Position numbers and translations under genes: made by a program. From Linanthus parryae (taxonomy: Eukaryota > Streptophyta > Magnoliopsida > Ericales > Polemoniaceae), in NCBI GenBank assembly GCA_023055425.1, contig JALGPY010000010.1:22336363-22400362 (forward strand): a stretch of DNA of 64,000 bases, written 5' to 3'. Positions 46,335-57,517 of this stretch are shown here, in pieces. Within the stretch, counting starts at the first letter, position 1. Every line of letters begins with the position of its first letter. The notes under the pieces are model-generated. The model saw only the letters and a program-made list of their open reading frames with translations. It was not told where the DNA came from and did no database searches.

Positions 46335-48053
46335 TGACGCGAATTACTAGCGCGTATTACGCAAGCGCACGGTCAAGTAGTAAGAGTGGAGTATTTTTAG
46401 GACTCCGGGTTGTCGAACCCTCTAGGACAATCTCGCAACAGGTTTATATTTAACAATTTAGAGTAGTTCACTAGGTAACCGGAGTAAAAAGTGATAATTT
46501 GTGGTGTTGCGACCCCCAAACAAGTGGCTATAATAAAGTCAGAAATAAATAATAAACTGGAATTAAGAAGAATTCTTAATAAATTAATGGAGAGGACTAG
46601 GCAATCTCGCTGATCACCTAGGGTTGTAAACGATTTCCGGATTATCTGAGCAACACGTTAACTATATTCTAATTAAGCCGGGTAACAGCGCTGACTATCT
46701 CCTATCGGTCTCAAGTCATTCTACTTCACGGTAGAATACAATCTCCTATCGGTCTCATGTGTCTACCGGTCCGTTCTAGTAGGCTAACGACATGCACGGC
46801 AACGGGTCCTGTCGGTCCACCGTTGCACGAAACCGTCGAATCTCACCTACCGAATCTACCCACATTTGGCCAATCCTAACACGTCTCTTCTCAGTCTCAG
46901 TGATACGGGATTGATGTTCAAGTTCTCTACACAATTAGGTTGAGTCACTTTCGTGCACTCATCTAATTAGCTAGCACATCCGGGTAGCTACTCCATTCAT
47001 ACTAAAGATTAAGCATAGAACAAGAAAAATTGAATAAAAATAAGCTAACTTTAATCATGAATCAACTATTGAGTGAAACCCTAGTTCTTGAACCCTAGTT
47101 TTATCTCCTAATCGTGTCACTCAATTAGGATTACTAACATAAACAAGAAACTAGAATTGATTCAAAAGAAGAAATCAAGAAATCATGAAGCAAAGATCAA
47201 ATCCGGAAAATATTCATCGTTTACATGAACCCTAGGTTCTCAAATCGAGATGCCTAGCTATGGAGTTTTTAGCTACTCATAGTTGAATAAGCAAAAACAA
47301 AGAGTTTCTCCATAAAAATTGATAAAGAAAGGTAGGAAGAAGAAAAAGCAAACACTAGAGCTTCAATGGTGAAGCTCGTCTTCTTCCTCGTCGTCTCCTC
47401 CTTCTTCTCTTGTTGATGGCTCTCTCCTCCCGTGTGTCTCCCTTCTTTTTTTGTTTTACGTCTCTTTTTATCTTCACTTAGGGTGTATTAATTAATAATC
47501 AAAAACATATTAATTAATAACCCTAAATCTTGGATTTTCCCGTGCGTTGCTGGTACTGCTAGCAGATCGTGCGATCTGCTCTGATCGTGCGATCTGCTAC
47601 TTGATCCTACAAGTCAGTGAGTTCTCCCGTAGCAGATCGTGAGATCACTAAAGTTGATCGTGCGATATGCTTTGATCCTAGGATCAACTTTTGATCCTAC
47701 ACTTCAAACTTTCTAAAATGACACTTTGACCCCCTTTTTCATCTTTGTCCTCTTTTCTTCCAATTTCTTTCTCTCCCAAGCTTCCGCATATGTTCCGAAG
47801 TTCGTTTTCCTCCTCCTCTTGATCCATGAGCTCCGTTTCCTGTCCAACACAACACGAAAACACCCCGTGCGATCAAAAGTGACAAGATAAATGTAAATAA
47901 TGTGAAAAACGTCCGGATTAATAATTTATCACTCAAAGCTAAACTTATCCAATTTCCTCAAGTTCATAGTGTATTTCTAATATATTCAACCCGGAAACTA
48001 CACAAAACGGTACACAAACGCAGAAGAAATATAACTCTAATATAGAGTTATCA
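46335..48053 (-). repeat. 5' LTR of the gag-only Athila element
   Basis: 1719 bp; differs from 39595-41337 by few substitutions and by one lost GATCGTGCGATC unit, so the insertion is young. Confidence 0.93.
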
Positions 48054-48893
48054 AGTTTCCTAACAGATTCTTATACAATATCAAATCAGTATAATTGAAG
48101 ATATTGAGCAACTATCCGTTGGGGAAGCTGTTAGAGAAGTCAAACCTGAAGCTACAAAATAGGGTAGTTTGTTAAGAGAAGATACTGAAGATATGCAATT
48201 CAAACTACTCTATAAAATAGGGAAAGCTGACACTCAAAAACATTCAGGGATTGACAAGAAACAAAGAGGCAGATTCATTTCGCTCAATCCAAGCATATGA
48301 AGAACACTGCATACTCACTGCAGATTCAGTTCTAGTGTTCTTCTTTTCTGAACTTCATTTGTATATAATTTTGATAATACTTCTAGTTCTTATTCTCAAG
48401 GATTGTTCAAGGTGAACAATAGAGAATTCTTAGTTAATCAGATAGCTAGAGCAGGTACTAGATAGGTTAGTGTGAACCACAAGCTGTAACAGAGTAAGGC
48501 ATCTCTCTGTGCTTGAAATATATGGCTTAGCTGTTGATTAATACGAACTGAACACCCCTTCACATTTGGACTGGACTCTATATATCTTGTGTCTCTTGCA
48601 TTTAGTTTTCAATTCCATACTTAGATATTTTGCAATATTCAAAACAGTTTCATTTTAAGGGTTTGAAACTCATTTCAAGGCCGTGAAATAGACTTATCTT
48701 GTTATACTTCAACTGTTTTCATTCCAAAGGCTTGAAACTCATTTCAAGGCCTTGAAACACTCTTCTCTCATTACAATTCTTTTTTAAACCACTCTTCTTG
48801 CAAGTTTAACAAAAGTTGGCATACTCTATTCAATTCACCCCCTTCTAGAGTATTGATCATGTATTTCTACCTACTGTACACCCCTTCACATTT

Positions 48894-49200
48894 GATCTCT
48901 AGTAGGGTTGGTGGAAGTGAACATATTCCTGAAGTAGTCTTCGAGAATAGAAGCAACCTGCTTCTTGCCCTTTATCGAAAATCCTGACTCATCTTCAAGT
49001 CCTCTGATTTTAATCTTGTTCCTGCGATTCGAGGTTTTGTGATGAAATAAGCCTGCGTTCTGGTCTCCCTTACGCAACCAAATCTCCCTTGAGCGTTGTC
49101 TCCACATTTCCTCCTCCTGTTGCACATTCTCACCATTCCCAACTCGGAAAACATGGCGGCCTTCCAAGCTTGGTTCAATGACCAATGGTAAAAATCCAAA
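48894..49200 (-). pseudogene. LINE-B segment 4: region before RT (5' truncated)
   Basis: Minus-strand frame with WRQRSREIWLRKGDQNAGLF, HHKTSNRRNKIKIRGLED and ASILEDYFRNMFTSTNPTRD, the linker between endonuclease and RT in plant L1 elements. It continues in frame into 39250 (MEPIKSC) when one CATTT copy is removed. Similarity ends near 49200, so the LINE was 5'-truncated on insertion or has lost its endonuclease part. No target duplication was found. Confidence 0.85.
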
Positions 49201-50439
49201 AGAAATGCATCACTGCTGCATTTCCTTTGAGTCAGAAGGGTGCAAGATATGTGCAGAAGAAATCAGTACCATACCTCGAAAAGAAGAATAAAATACTGGC
49301 ACACTTAATATGTTAATATAAAAAAGGAATGGAATTCACTAACACAAATTCAAGCGTCCCCTTCATGTCACTTCAATTTTCACATTTAAAAAAAGAGCAC
49401 CATTTAACACACTTAAAAAAGAACTGTTGATGTTCGGCTCAGTGTTATGCAATGATGATACCAACAACACCATTTCAGCTCAAATTTGATGCTCCTCCTG
49501 GGAAGGTACTCTACACCTAAGTCACCTAGAGCGGGAGCAAAGCGGGAGCGCGAACTGGAGCGGGAGCGGAAAAACGTCTAATTTCAAAAGGATTGCATTT
49601 GAGAACGTCGCGAGAGCGTCTATATATTATTTTTATTTAATATAATTTGATGAAGAAAACTAATATTTTCTCATGATAAAGTGATTTACACATGAGAATA
49701 TTTTTTATTAAAGGTTTTGTAAGTATTCATTTGTCAAATAGGTTGCTTCAATAAGGAAGAATAATGTTTAAATAGTTGAATTATCAGACTGACACGTAAT
49801 AAATTGAGATTAATCATCACATATAGTCCGAACAAATAGTAAATTGGCTTTAAAAAATAATTCGTCTATGAAAGCGAGCTCTCTATTTTCTGGAGCGCCT
49901 TTAGAGCGAGGTTTGGTCTCGAAAGCGCCAGAGCGAGGTTTGGGAGCGGGAGCGATGCCCCTTCCAAAGGTTTTAGGAGTTCCGGTTGGAACTTTTTGCA
50001 GTTCACCCTAAATATTTCATCAGTTCACCCAAAATATTTCATCTAGATGCTAACGAGCCCATGTTTGTAGTTTTATGGGATGTAGTTGATACTACTTTTC
50101 CATGTTCAGATTTCCTCGGATGATGATGTTTGGGACATTATCATTGTTTATCCTAGCACAGATGATAAAATGGGGAAGCTGCAGCTTGAAACTTTAACTT
50201 CTTACATCTCTCACTGTGCTTAAATGTTGCTAGTATGGGGTAATTTTTAAGTGATATACTTAATCCTCACGAGAAAAGGGGGTGTCTATCCAGGAGTGAT
50301 AACTCACATCTTTTACTTAATAGCTTTCTCTCTTAATGTAATCTTGTGGATTTGGGGTTTGAGGGCAACCCCCTTTACTTGGTGAAACAGGAGAAATATT
50401 GCTTTCGGACTACATAGAGGACTTGCCTCTTAGCTGGTC
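49201..50439. other. Unassigned, with an AGCG-rich bordered segment
   Basis: 49528-49965 is an AT-rich ~440-bp stretch bordered on both sides by GAGCGGGAGC-type repeats in direct, not inverted, orientation. The rest has no recognised domains. DVWDIIIVYPSTDDK near 50125 (plus) is the longest protein-like run and matches nothing I know. Confidence 0.4.
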
Positions 50440-51490
50440 TAGCCATTGTGAGACATCTGTCATGTTCAGGTTCTGACCATATGGTCTTGCTTCTTAAGAC
50501 TCAGCCTATCCCTTCTATCTTGAGGCCTACAAGCTTCAAGTTTGATCCTCTGTGGCTGAAACATAAAGTCAGAAGGAAGTTGTATCAAGAGCTTGGGTTG
50601 TTGATATTGATGGGGTACCAATGTTTAAAGTGAAATCTAAACTGAAGAACAGTGGGAGAGAACTTAGTGTTTGAAGCAAATTTATTGGTAAGGGTCTATC
50701 CAGGAATATTCAAGAGAATGAGGGGGACGTGAGTAAGGTTAAAATCAGTGGGATTGATGCTGAATGCATCACTCAACACAAGATGGAAATTGAACTAGAC
50801 TCCCTCTGGGAAGAAGATTTATCAATCCAAGTCAAGGACTGTTTAGCTAGAGGTATGGGAAGAAGACGGACCAATCCAAGTCAAGATTAAGCGCATCGGT
50901 TAATCATATATTATTTGCTGATGAAGTCATTCTATTTTGTAGAGCTAATCTGGCTGGTCTGAGTGTAGTGGACAAGGTACTCTTAATGTATGAAAGTACT
51001 TCTGTGCAGACTACCAACAGAGAAATATATCGATGTCTCTTTAGCTGTAGCATTCTCTAGGAATTGGAGAGGACTTTAAAGACAAAACATTTGGGCTTAT
51101 GCAGTTATTGGAAGAACCAATTTAGACTTCTAATTTTATCAAGCAAGAAATCACTGAGAAGTTAAGTGGCTGGAAAGAATCCTTTCCAAGTACAGCAGGT
51201 AGAAGTGTTCAAATTACATCCTCCCTCTAAGCTCTTCCATCTTATCCCATGTCTTGTTTTTGGTTCCCTAAAAAGCTGTGTGCTGATTTGAGTTCTTTGA
51301 TCTCAAACCTCTGGTGGGGCGGGAGCTCAACTGGAGATAAGTAACTACACCGCAAGAGATGGGATTCATGTAAAGATAAAGCTGATGGAGGTTTGGGAAT
51401 TGAGATTTACAAACCTTCATCTTTTTAACTTGCTCTTCTCTCTAAACAAGTTTGGAATTTAACTAACGGCGAACTATCTCTTTTCAAGAG
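50440..51490 (+). pseudogene. LINE-C: decayed plus-strand LINE
   Basis: The 50448-50560 frame reads RHLSCSGSDHMVLLLK and SFKFDPLWL, the C-terminal end of a LINE endonuclease. At about 50885 LSASVNHILFADEVILFC is the RT catalytic region, with the second Asp replaced (FADE). Thumb-region remnants such as TSGGAGAQL and SKQVWNLT follow to 51490. The RT N-terminus between them is deleted and stops are frequent. Confidence 0.75.
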
Positions 51491-52252
51491 GGTCTGGTTC
51501 GGTGGGCCCAGTCAGGCCTAGCGATCTGGCTTCTTGAAAAATATGGGACTGGCCCGTTAGACTGCAGGACCAGCGCAAGACCGGCCCAGGACGAACAGTC
51601 CACCTTCAGCCAGTCCGGTCCGTTTGACACCTCTAGCCTATACCGTAAAATTGTGTCTTTTGGAGGTTTAATAATGATTTTGTGAATGCAGATTTCCTGA
51701 ACATTGACACTAACATTCTCACATGTTTTTCTCTTCTAAAGGTAAATGGTTATCTTTGGCTAATAAGAAGTGTGAATTCGTCATTTGCAAATGGGAAAAC
51801 ACTCATTTCATAAGAAGTAACTACTATTTCTTATTAATATTTTGAACACAGCAACATGCAATTTGTACACGAGAAAGGAGGTATTGAAGGAGGTGGTATA
51901 AGGGATTCTTGGGGCAGTTAAGTTTTTCAGGACTTGCAAGCTAGTTTTATTCAGAGTAATCAAGTTCAGAGGTAGCTGCCCTGCTGATATTCTTTAGTTT
52001 ATACTTAAACCAACAACCAGCAATATTGATTAGTTATCATGTCCTTTTGGTACAACATGAGGATGCACCATAATTCAAAAAAAAAAAAAAAATCTTGATG
52101 AAAGTGGAATTTACTCAACTGTTAGAGAGTAACTAAAAGCTTCACTTGAGATTAGCACATGTAACACCTCATATAAAAAACAAGAAAAATCTTGACAAAA
52201 TATATGTATGTACAGTTTGTACACACGCGCAAAAAAAATAACATTGTGAGAA
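51491..52252. other. Unassigned; possible MITE end and LINE tail
   Basis: 51490-51650 is rich in GGCCC/GGTCC and ends GTCCGTTTGACACCTCTA, like a terminal inverted repeat of plant hAT MITEs, but the opposite end is not seen. The rest is AT-rich with a 17-A run near 52077-52092. No gene. Confidence 0.4.
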
Positions 52253-53127
52253 CTAGTTCATTACCTGATTAATTAAGAGATGCAAGCCTCTCATGGTATA
52301 GTAAGATATGCATTCCCAAGTTATTTTGCAGAACTTATGGGTCGTCCTAGACTCTGGATCATACAGGTACAAAGAGCTGTCTGGCTCATCATACAATAGT
52401 ACCAAATGAACGTCATCCTTCTAGAAAAAATCCTACTGCCAATTTAACATTAACGGACACTTTACAAGTCGGAATTTTAGACCAGGAGTGATTGGCACCA
52501 CCGCAATCATTCAACGCCCACACATCGACCTCACTATAGGAATTAAAAGAACCATTGATCTTATGGACAAACATGGCAAGAGATCCGTTGTACTGAGCAA
52601 GATGGTAGTAGCTCATGGGAGCACATAATGCCATCTCGATCCGTTGCAACACCTCATCAATAATGTTGTAACTCAGAATGTACATATCTTGTAATTTGGA
52701 ACTTATATGCCAATACATGTACGCACTCACACATGAGACACAACGTATATTACTGAAACCCCCTTAACCGGATTTCATAAGGGACATGCAAATTCTTATC
52801 CGGCCATGAATTAGTAGCGGTAGAGAACAAATTGACATGCGCCCTGGTCTATCCTGCTGCTTCTGTAACCGTCAATCCAATTCACCTTAAAAGCATTGGT
52901 GAGAAAACCCCTAATTCATACCAACCACTCCATACTAATAAAGGTGGACCCTCTATCGGAGCATTCAACTGCCCATGGCAGGGTTCCAAAGGGCATAAAT
53001 CTGGGGGAATTGTGAGAGAGATAAGCAAACTACTCCATAGAACAGCACACCATTTCAACACAGTCCAGATGCCCACGAAATATCAGTTTTTTCTCCGCCA
53101 CATCACCAAACCTAAATGAGATTGTAG
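52253..53127 (-). pseudogene. F-box gene, C-terminal (F-box-associated) part
   Basis: Minus-strand remnants of an F-box-associated interaction domain: FGDVAEKKLIFRGHLDCVEM (about 53105-53050), LNGSLAMF-type YNGSLAMFVHKINGSFNSYS and EVDVWALNDCGGANHSWSKI (frame 52730-52413), then after a frameshift near 52416 DDVHLVLLYDEPDSSLYLYD to the stop at 52253. At least one stop and two frameshifts lie between. In intact proteins this domain binds the substrate for an SCF ubiquitin ligase. The F-box itself lies at 63493-63329, beyond the Copia insertion. Confidence 0.82.
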
Positions 53128-53354
53128 TGTGGAAGATCACAGCCATGACAGGTCTTGAGGAAGACGAAGAAGAGAGAGAGAAAATGAAAGAGGGAGAAAG
53201 AATATTTTGTATTTCATTAACTGATTTCTGTTACAATTGATGTATATATACATCATCATATTTTCACACTAGTCCCTCATTATTACACTAATACAAATAT
53301 GACCTAGCCACAGAAGTTTGGCTAAACTACACACAACTCCCTATATGCTTAACA
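53128..53354 (-). repeat. 3' LTR of the F-box Copia
   Basis: 227 bp. It lacks 12 bp in a purine-rich tract present in the right LTR. The pol stop codon (TAA, 53351-53349) lies in its first bases. Confidence 0.93.
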
Positions 53355-53623
53355 TGCCCCCTCAAGCTGAGAGTCAGGAAAGACTTGAAGCTTGACAAGA
53401 AATGGAGTGAACTGGGGAGCATTTAAAGCTTTAGTAAAAACATCAGCTAGCTGATGAGCACTCGAGACATGGTGGAGATGAAGTTGATGAGCTGCCACTT
53501 GCTCTCTAATGTAATGAAAATCCACTTCAATGTGCTTAGTTCTGGCATGGAAAACTGGATTGCTGGCAAGAGCTATAGCTGAAAGATTATCACATAGAAA
53601 AACAGGGAGTGTAGGAAGCTTGA
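53349..53623 (-). pseudogene. Copia polyprotein, C-terminal piece (RNase H end)
   Basis: Encodes FLCDNLSAIALASNPVFHAR, TKHIEVDFHYIREQVAA and HQLADVFTKAL, the RNase H end of a Copia polyprotein, ending QLEGAC at a stop inside the 3' LTR. It is separated from the rest of the gene by the 53624-58738 insertion and joins it in frame at the CTTGA duplication. Confidence 0.93.
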
Positions 53624-54844
53624 TGTGAGACCCCGTGTTAAAAATATTATTATACATAAGTTATATTTGGTGAAAATTTGTTTACCGATGATTATCATGA
53701 CTAAATTTATTTTTTTATTGATATTATTTGGTGATACATATGCATGTTTTGGTAACTCATGTTTGCTTGTGTTACATTTGCATGGCTCCCTTGATGCGTA
53801 ATAGTAGACAAATGGAATTTTATATTGTTAAAGATTTCAATTAAGCTACTTTTTAGCTAGGTGATGGTGTGGATGTACATATGAGCAAGTTTGATGCTTA
53901 TCCATGTTTCCAGGTGGAGTCTTCTAAGTCTCCTTTACCATAATACATAGGTGACTATTTACTAACTGTCCTATGGGGTTAGGACACAAAGGTTGACACA
54001 TATGATAACTTGTTCTCAAAGCTTAAGAGCACTATAGATATTACAGTGTCTTTTTCCTAACCGAAGCCTAGTTTCACCAAATAAGGTTTATTTATTTATT
54101 TTCTTTTAACAATTTCACGGAGTTAGTGAATTAAGAGAGTTTGGCCAATCTAGTGGTTGTTGTACGGCTGGAATAGTAAGAACAGGATATCTCTTTCAAA
54201 AATTCTCGTGAGGATTTGTCGAGCAGTGGTTGTTTCACCTATGTTCGGACTGATTGAGGTAGGGGAAATCTAATCTCTAAGTTTCCTCAGTTACAGTCTA
54301 TATCTGTATGATTGCTAGTATGATTTTTATAGCTTTTTTAGCTATCTGCTGATTAACTGGTGATTGATAAATCACGCTGTTTGAATATTTGGTGCCGCAT
54401 GTTGATTTGTAATAATTGGCTGTTGTGTTAAATAGATTTTAGATTTCTACGCCAGTGGTTAGGCGGTACCTGCTGGGCTATTTTGGCTCACCCTACTGCT
54501 TTACAGGTTGACCTGGAGAGCGACTGGATCGCGGAGTAATTGCTAAAAAGTGAATTGTTTAGCGAGAATAGATGTTTTTAGCAGTTTTTAGCAATCTGTT
54601 GTAAATTATTGTTTTGACCAGATATTTATAAAAATTATTATTTTTGACGAGTTGGTATAACTTTTTAAATAATTCGGTCACGTACCAGTTTTTCATAAAG
54701 TTGATTAAAAAATGTTGTTTCAGAAGACTGTGTGTTCTGTTGGTTGAGATTTGGACGTCCGGAAGTGCAAGACAGGTTGATATTATCCGCGCGTTTATCG
54801 AATAATCTATATTTTTATTGTTTAAAGTGTGACGAGTCGTCACA
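53624..54844 (+). repeat. LTR 1 of the three-LTR element
   Basis: 1221 bp, adjoining the left CTTGA duplication. It is followed one base later by the PBS at 54846-54858. Confidence 0.95.
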
Positions 54845-55572
54845 GTGGTATCAGAGCCTTACCCAACCGGAGGTACGGATAGTGTATCTGGGACTGGGCG
54901 GGTGTTTTGGCGGGTGTTTGTGGCGGGTGTTGTACAAGTGGTACACACTTGTGAGTCACCACACTTGTGAGTCACCGCACTGTCGAGCTAGGGGTACACA
55001 GTCTAGTACTGTTTGGGTGGTGCAGGTGATGAAACTGGGTGGTACGTGATTCTTTTTTATAAGTAAAAGTGAATTCTTAGATACTTGAAATAATGTTCCT
55101 TGGGGTAGTGTGAATTTTTAGTACCATTGCAATTGTCGTGATGGAAAACAATGAGAATTTGTTTTAGTTAAACATTCCCATAAAAGTGAGTTCTTTTTCC
55201 CCGTGCATGGCTAGTCTAAAGTCATGGGGTAAGTTCGTTTTATTGGTGTAGCTAGTGAGGAATGGTTTATTATGATAACCATTTGGTTGGGGGACAAATA
55301 TATATGAGTTGGCTTTATGATTGTTTGAATACATGAAAAATAGTATGTTGAGTAGTCACTCATAGCCGTTCTTTACTGAAAAGTGTATACTACATACTAT
55401 ATGAAAGAAAAAAAAATGATATTGACCAAAAAATGTTTGTTGATGAGTATTGTGTTTGCTGATATTGTTATTTGAATTTTCAATGTGATATTTTCTTAGT
55501 AGAAGAAAAACAATAAAGATATCTTAATGTGAAATCAAATTTCGGGACGAAGTTTTTATAAGTGGGGTAGAT
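54845..55572 (+). other. Interior 1 with PBS and PPT
   Basis: PBS TGGTATCAGAGCC at 54846-54858; GCGGGTGTT repeated three times near 54898-54930; PPT at about 55558-55572. Non-coding, 728 bp. Confidence 0.9.
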
Positions 55573-56789
55573 TGTGAGACCCCGTGTTAAAAATATTATT
55601 ATACATAAGTTATATTTGGTGAAAATTTGTTTACCGATGATTATCATGACTTAATTTATTTTTTTATTGATATTATTTGGTGATACATATGCATGTTTTG
55701 GTAACTCATGTTTGCTTGTGTTACAGTTGCATGGCTCCCTTGATGCGTAATAGTAGACAAATGGAATTTTATATTGTTAAAGATTTCAATTAAGCTACTT
55801 TTTAGCTAGGTGATGGTGTGGATATATGAGCAAGTTTGATGCTTATCCATGTTTCCAGGTGGAGTCTTCTAAGTCTCCTTTACCGTAATACATAGGTGAC
55901 TATTTACTAATTGTCCTATGGGGTTAGGACACAAAGGTTGACACATATGATAACTTGTTCTCAAAGCTTAAGAGCACTATAGATATTACAGTGTCTTTTT
56001 CCTAACCGAAGCCTAGTTTCACCAAATAAGGTTTATTTATTTATTTTCTTTTAACAATTTCACGGAGTTAGTGAATTAAGAGAGTTTGGCCAATCTAGTG
56101 GTGGTTGTACGGCTGGAATAGTAAGAACATGAGATCTCTTTCAAAAATTCTCGTGAGGAATTGTCGAGCAGTGGTTGTTTCACCTATGTTCGGACTGATT
56201 GAGGTAGGGGAAATCTAATCTCTAAGTTTCCTCAGTTACAGTCTATATCTGTATGATTGCCAGTATGATTTTTATAGCTTTTTTAGCTATCTGCTGATTA
56301 ACTGGTGATTGATAAATCACGCTGTTTGAATATTTGGTGCCGCATGTTGATTTGTAATAACTGGCTGTTGTGTTAAATAGATTTTAGATTTCTAAGCCAG
56401 TGGCTAGGCGGTACCTGCTCGGCTATTTTGGCTCACCCTACTGTTTTACAGGTTGACCTGGAGAGCGACTGGATCGCGGAGTAATTGCTAAAAAGTGAAT
56501 TGTTTAGCTAGAATAGATGTTTTTAGCTGTTTTTAGCAATCTGTTGTAAATTATTGTTTTGACCAGATATTTATAAAAATTATTATTTTTGACGAGTTGG
56601 TATAACTTTTTAAATAATTCGGTCACGTACCAGTTTTTCATAAAGTTGATTAAAAAATGTTGTTTCAGAAGACTGTGTGTTCTGCTGGTTGAGATTTGGA
56701 CGTCCGGAAGTGCAAGACTGGTTGATATTATCCGCGCGTTTATCGAATAATCTATATTTTTATTGTTTAAAGTGTGACGAGTCGTCACA
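55573..56789 (+). repeat. LTR 2 of the three-LTR element
   Basis: 1217 bp, the central LTR; a 4-bp deletion relative to LTR 1 and LTR 3 lies near 55822. Confidence 0.95.
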
Positions 56790-57517
56790 GTGGTATCAGA
56801 GCCTTACCCAACCTGAGGTACGGATAGTGTATCTGGGACTAGGCGGGTGTTTTGGCGGGTGTTTGTGGCGGGTGTTGTACAAGTGGTACACACTTGAGAG
56901 TCACCACACTTGTGAGCCACCGCACTGTCGAGCTAGGGGTACACAGTCTAGTACTGTTTGGGTGGTGCAGGTGATGAAACTGGGTGGTACCTGATTTTTT
57001 TTTATAAGTAAAAGTGAATTCTTAGATACTTGAAATAATGTTTCTTGGGGTAGTGTGAATTTTCAGTACCATTGCAATTGTCGTGATGGAAAAAAATGAG
57101 AATTTGTTTTAGTTAAACATTCCCATAAAAGTGAGTTCTTTTTCCCCGTGCATGGCTAGTCCAAAGTCATGGGGTAAGTTCGTTTTATTGGTGTAGCTAG
57201 TGAGGAATGGTTTATTATGATAAACATTTGGTTGGGGGACAAATATATATGAGTTGGCTTTATGATTGTTTAAATACATGAAAAATAGTATGTTGAGTAG
57301 TCACTCATAGCCGTTCTTTACTGAAAAGTGTATACTACATACTATATGAAAGAAAAAAAAATGATATTGACCAAAAAATGTTTGTTGATGAGTATTGTGT
57401 TTGCTGATATTGTTATTTGAATTTTCAATGTGATATTTTCTTAGTAGAAGAAAAACAATAAAGATATCTTAATGTGAAATCAAATTTTAGGACGAAATTT
57501 TTATAAGTGGGGTAGAT
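56790..57517 (+). other. Interior 2 with PBS and PPT
   Basis: Near-identical to interior 1: PBS at 56791-56803, the three GCGGGTGTT repeats, and a PPT at about 57503-57517. Confidence 0.9.

Larger units (their letters stand above)
39595..48053 (-). mobile_element. Athila-type Gypsy element with gag-protease only (TR-GAG-like)
   Basis: 8459 bp, minus orientation. LTRs 39595-41337 and 46335-48053 start TGACGCGAATTAC and end AGAGTTATCA; perfect AGTTT target duplications (39590-39594, 48054-48058). PBS TGGCGCCGTTGCCGGGGA (tRNA-Asp type) is typical of Athila/Tat elements. The only coding region is gag plus a retropepsin. No RT, RNase H or integrase follows: within 60 bp of the protease end comes the GCGCTGCTTGGGAGGCAACC sequence (minus strand, near 43726-43704) which in Athila elements normally lies just after pol. 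Pol has therefore been deleted cleanly. It is a non-autonomous element. Confidence 0.92.
39251..48888. mobile_element. Solo LTR (possibly SIRE-like Copia), split by an Athila-type element
   Basis: Pieces 39251-39594 and 48059-48888 together give about 1.17 kb starting TGTAAGTTCAAC and ending ACACCCCTTCA, with perfect CATTT target duplications (39246-39250, 48889-48893). No coding, PBS or PPT. ATTCAATTCACCCCCTTCTAG near the right end resembles ends of SIRE/Maximus-type LTRs, a weak lineage hint. Both pieces carry short palindromes of the type TTTCAAGGCCTTGAAA. Confidence 0.75.

Noticed and set aside
51490..51645. Possible hAT MITE
   Set aside because: Only the right terminus (TTTGACACCTCTA) is convincing; no left inverted repeat or 8-bp duplication.
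54559..54994. Repeated 94- and 105-codon ORFs (also 56504-56994 and 58453-58949)
   Set aside because: They recur because the LTR recurs; they overlap the LTR end and PBS on opposite strands and have no protein family features.
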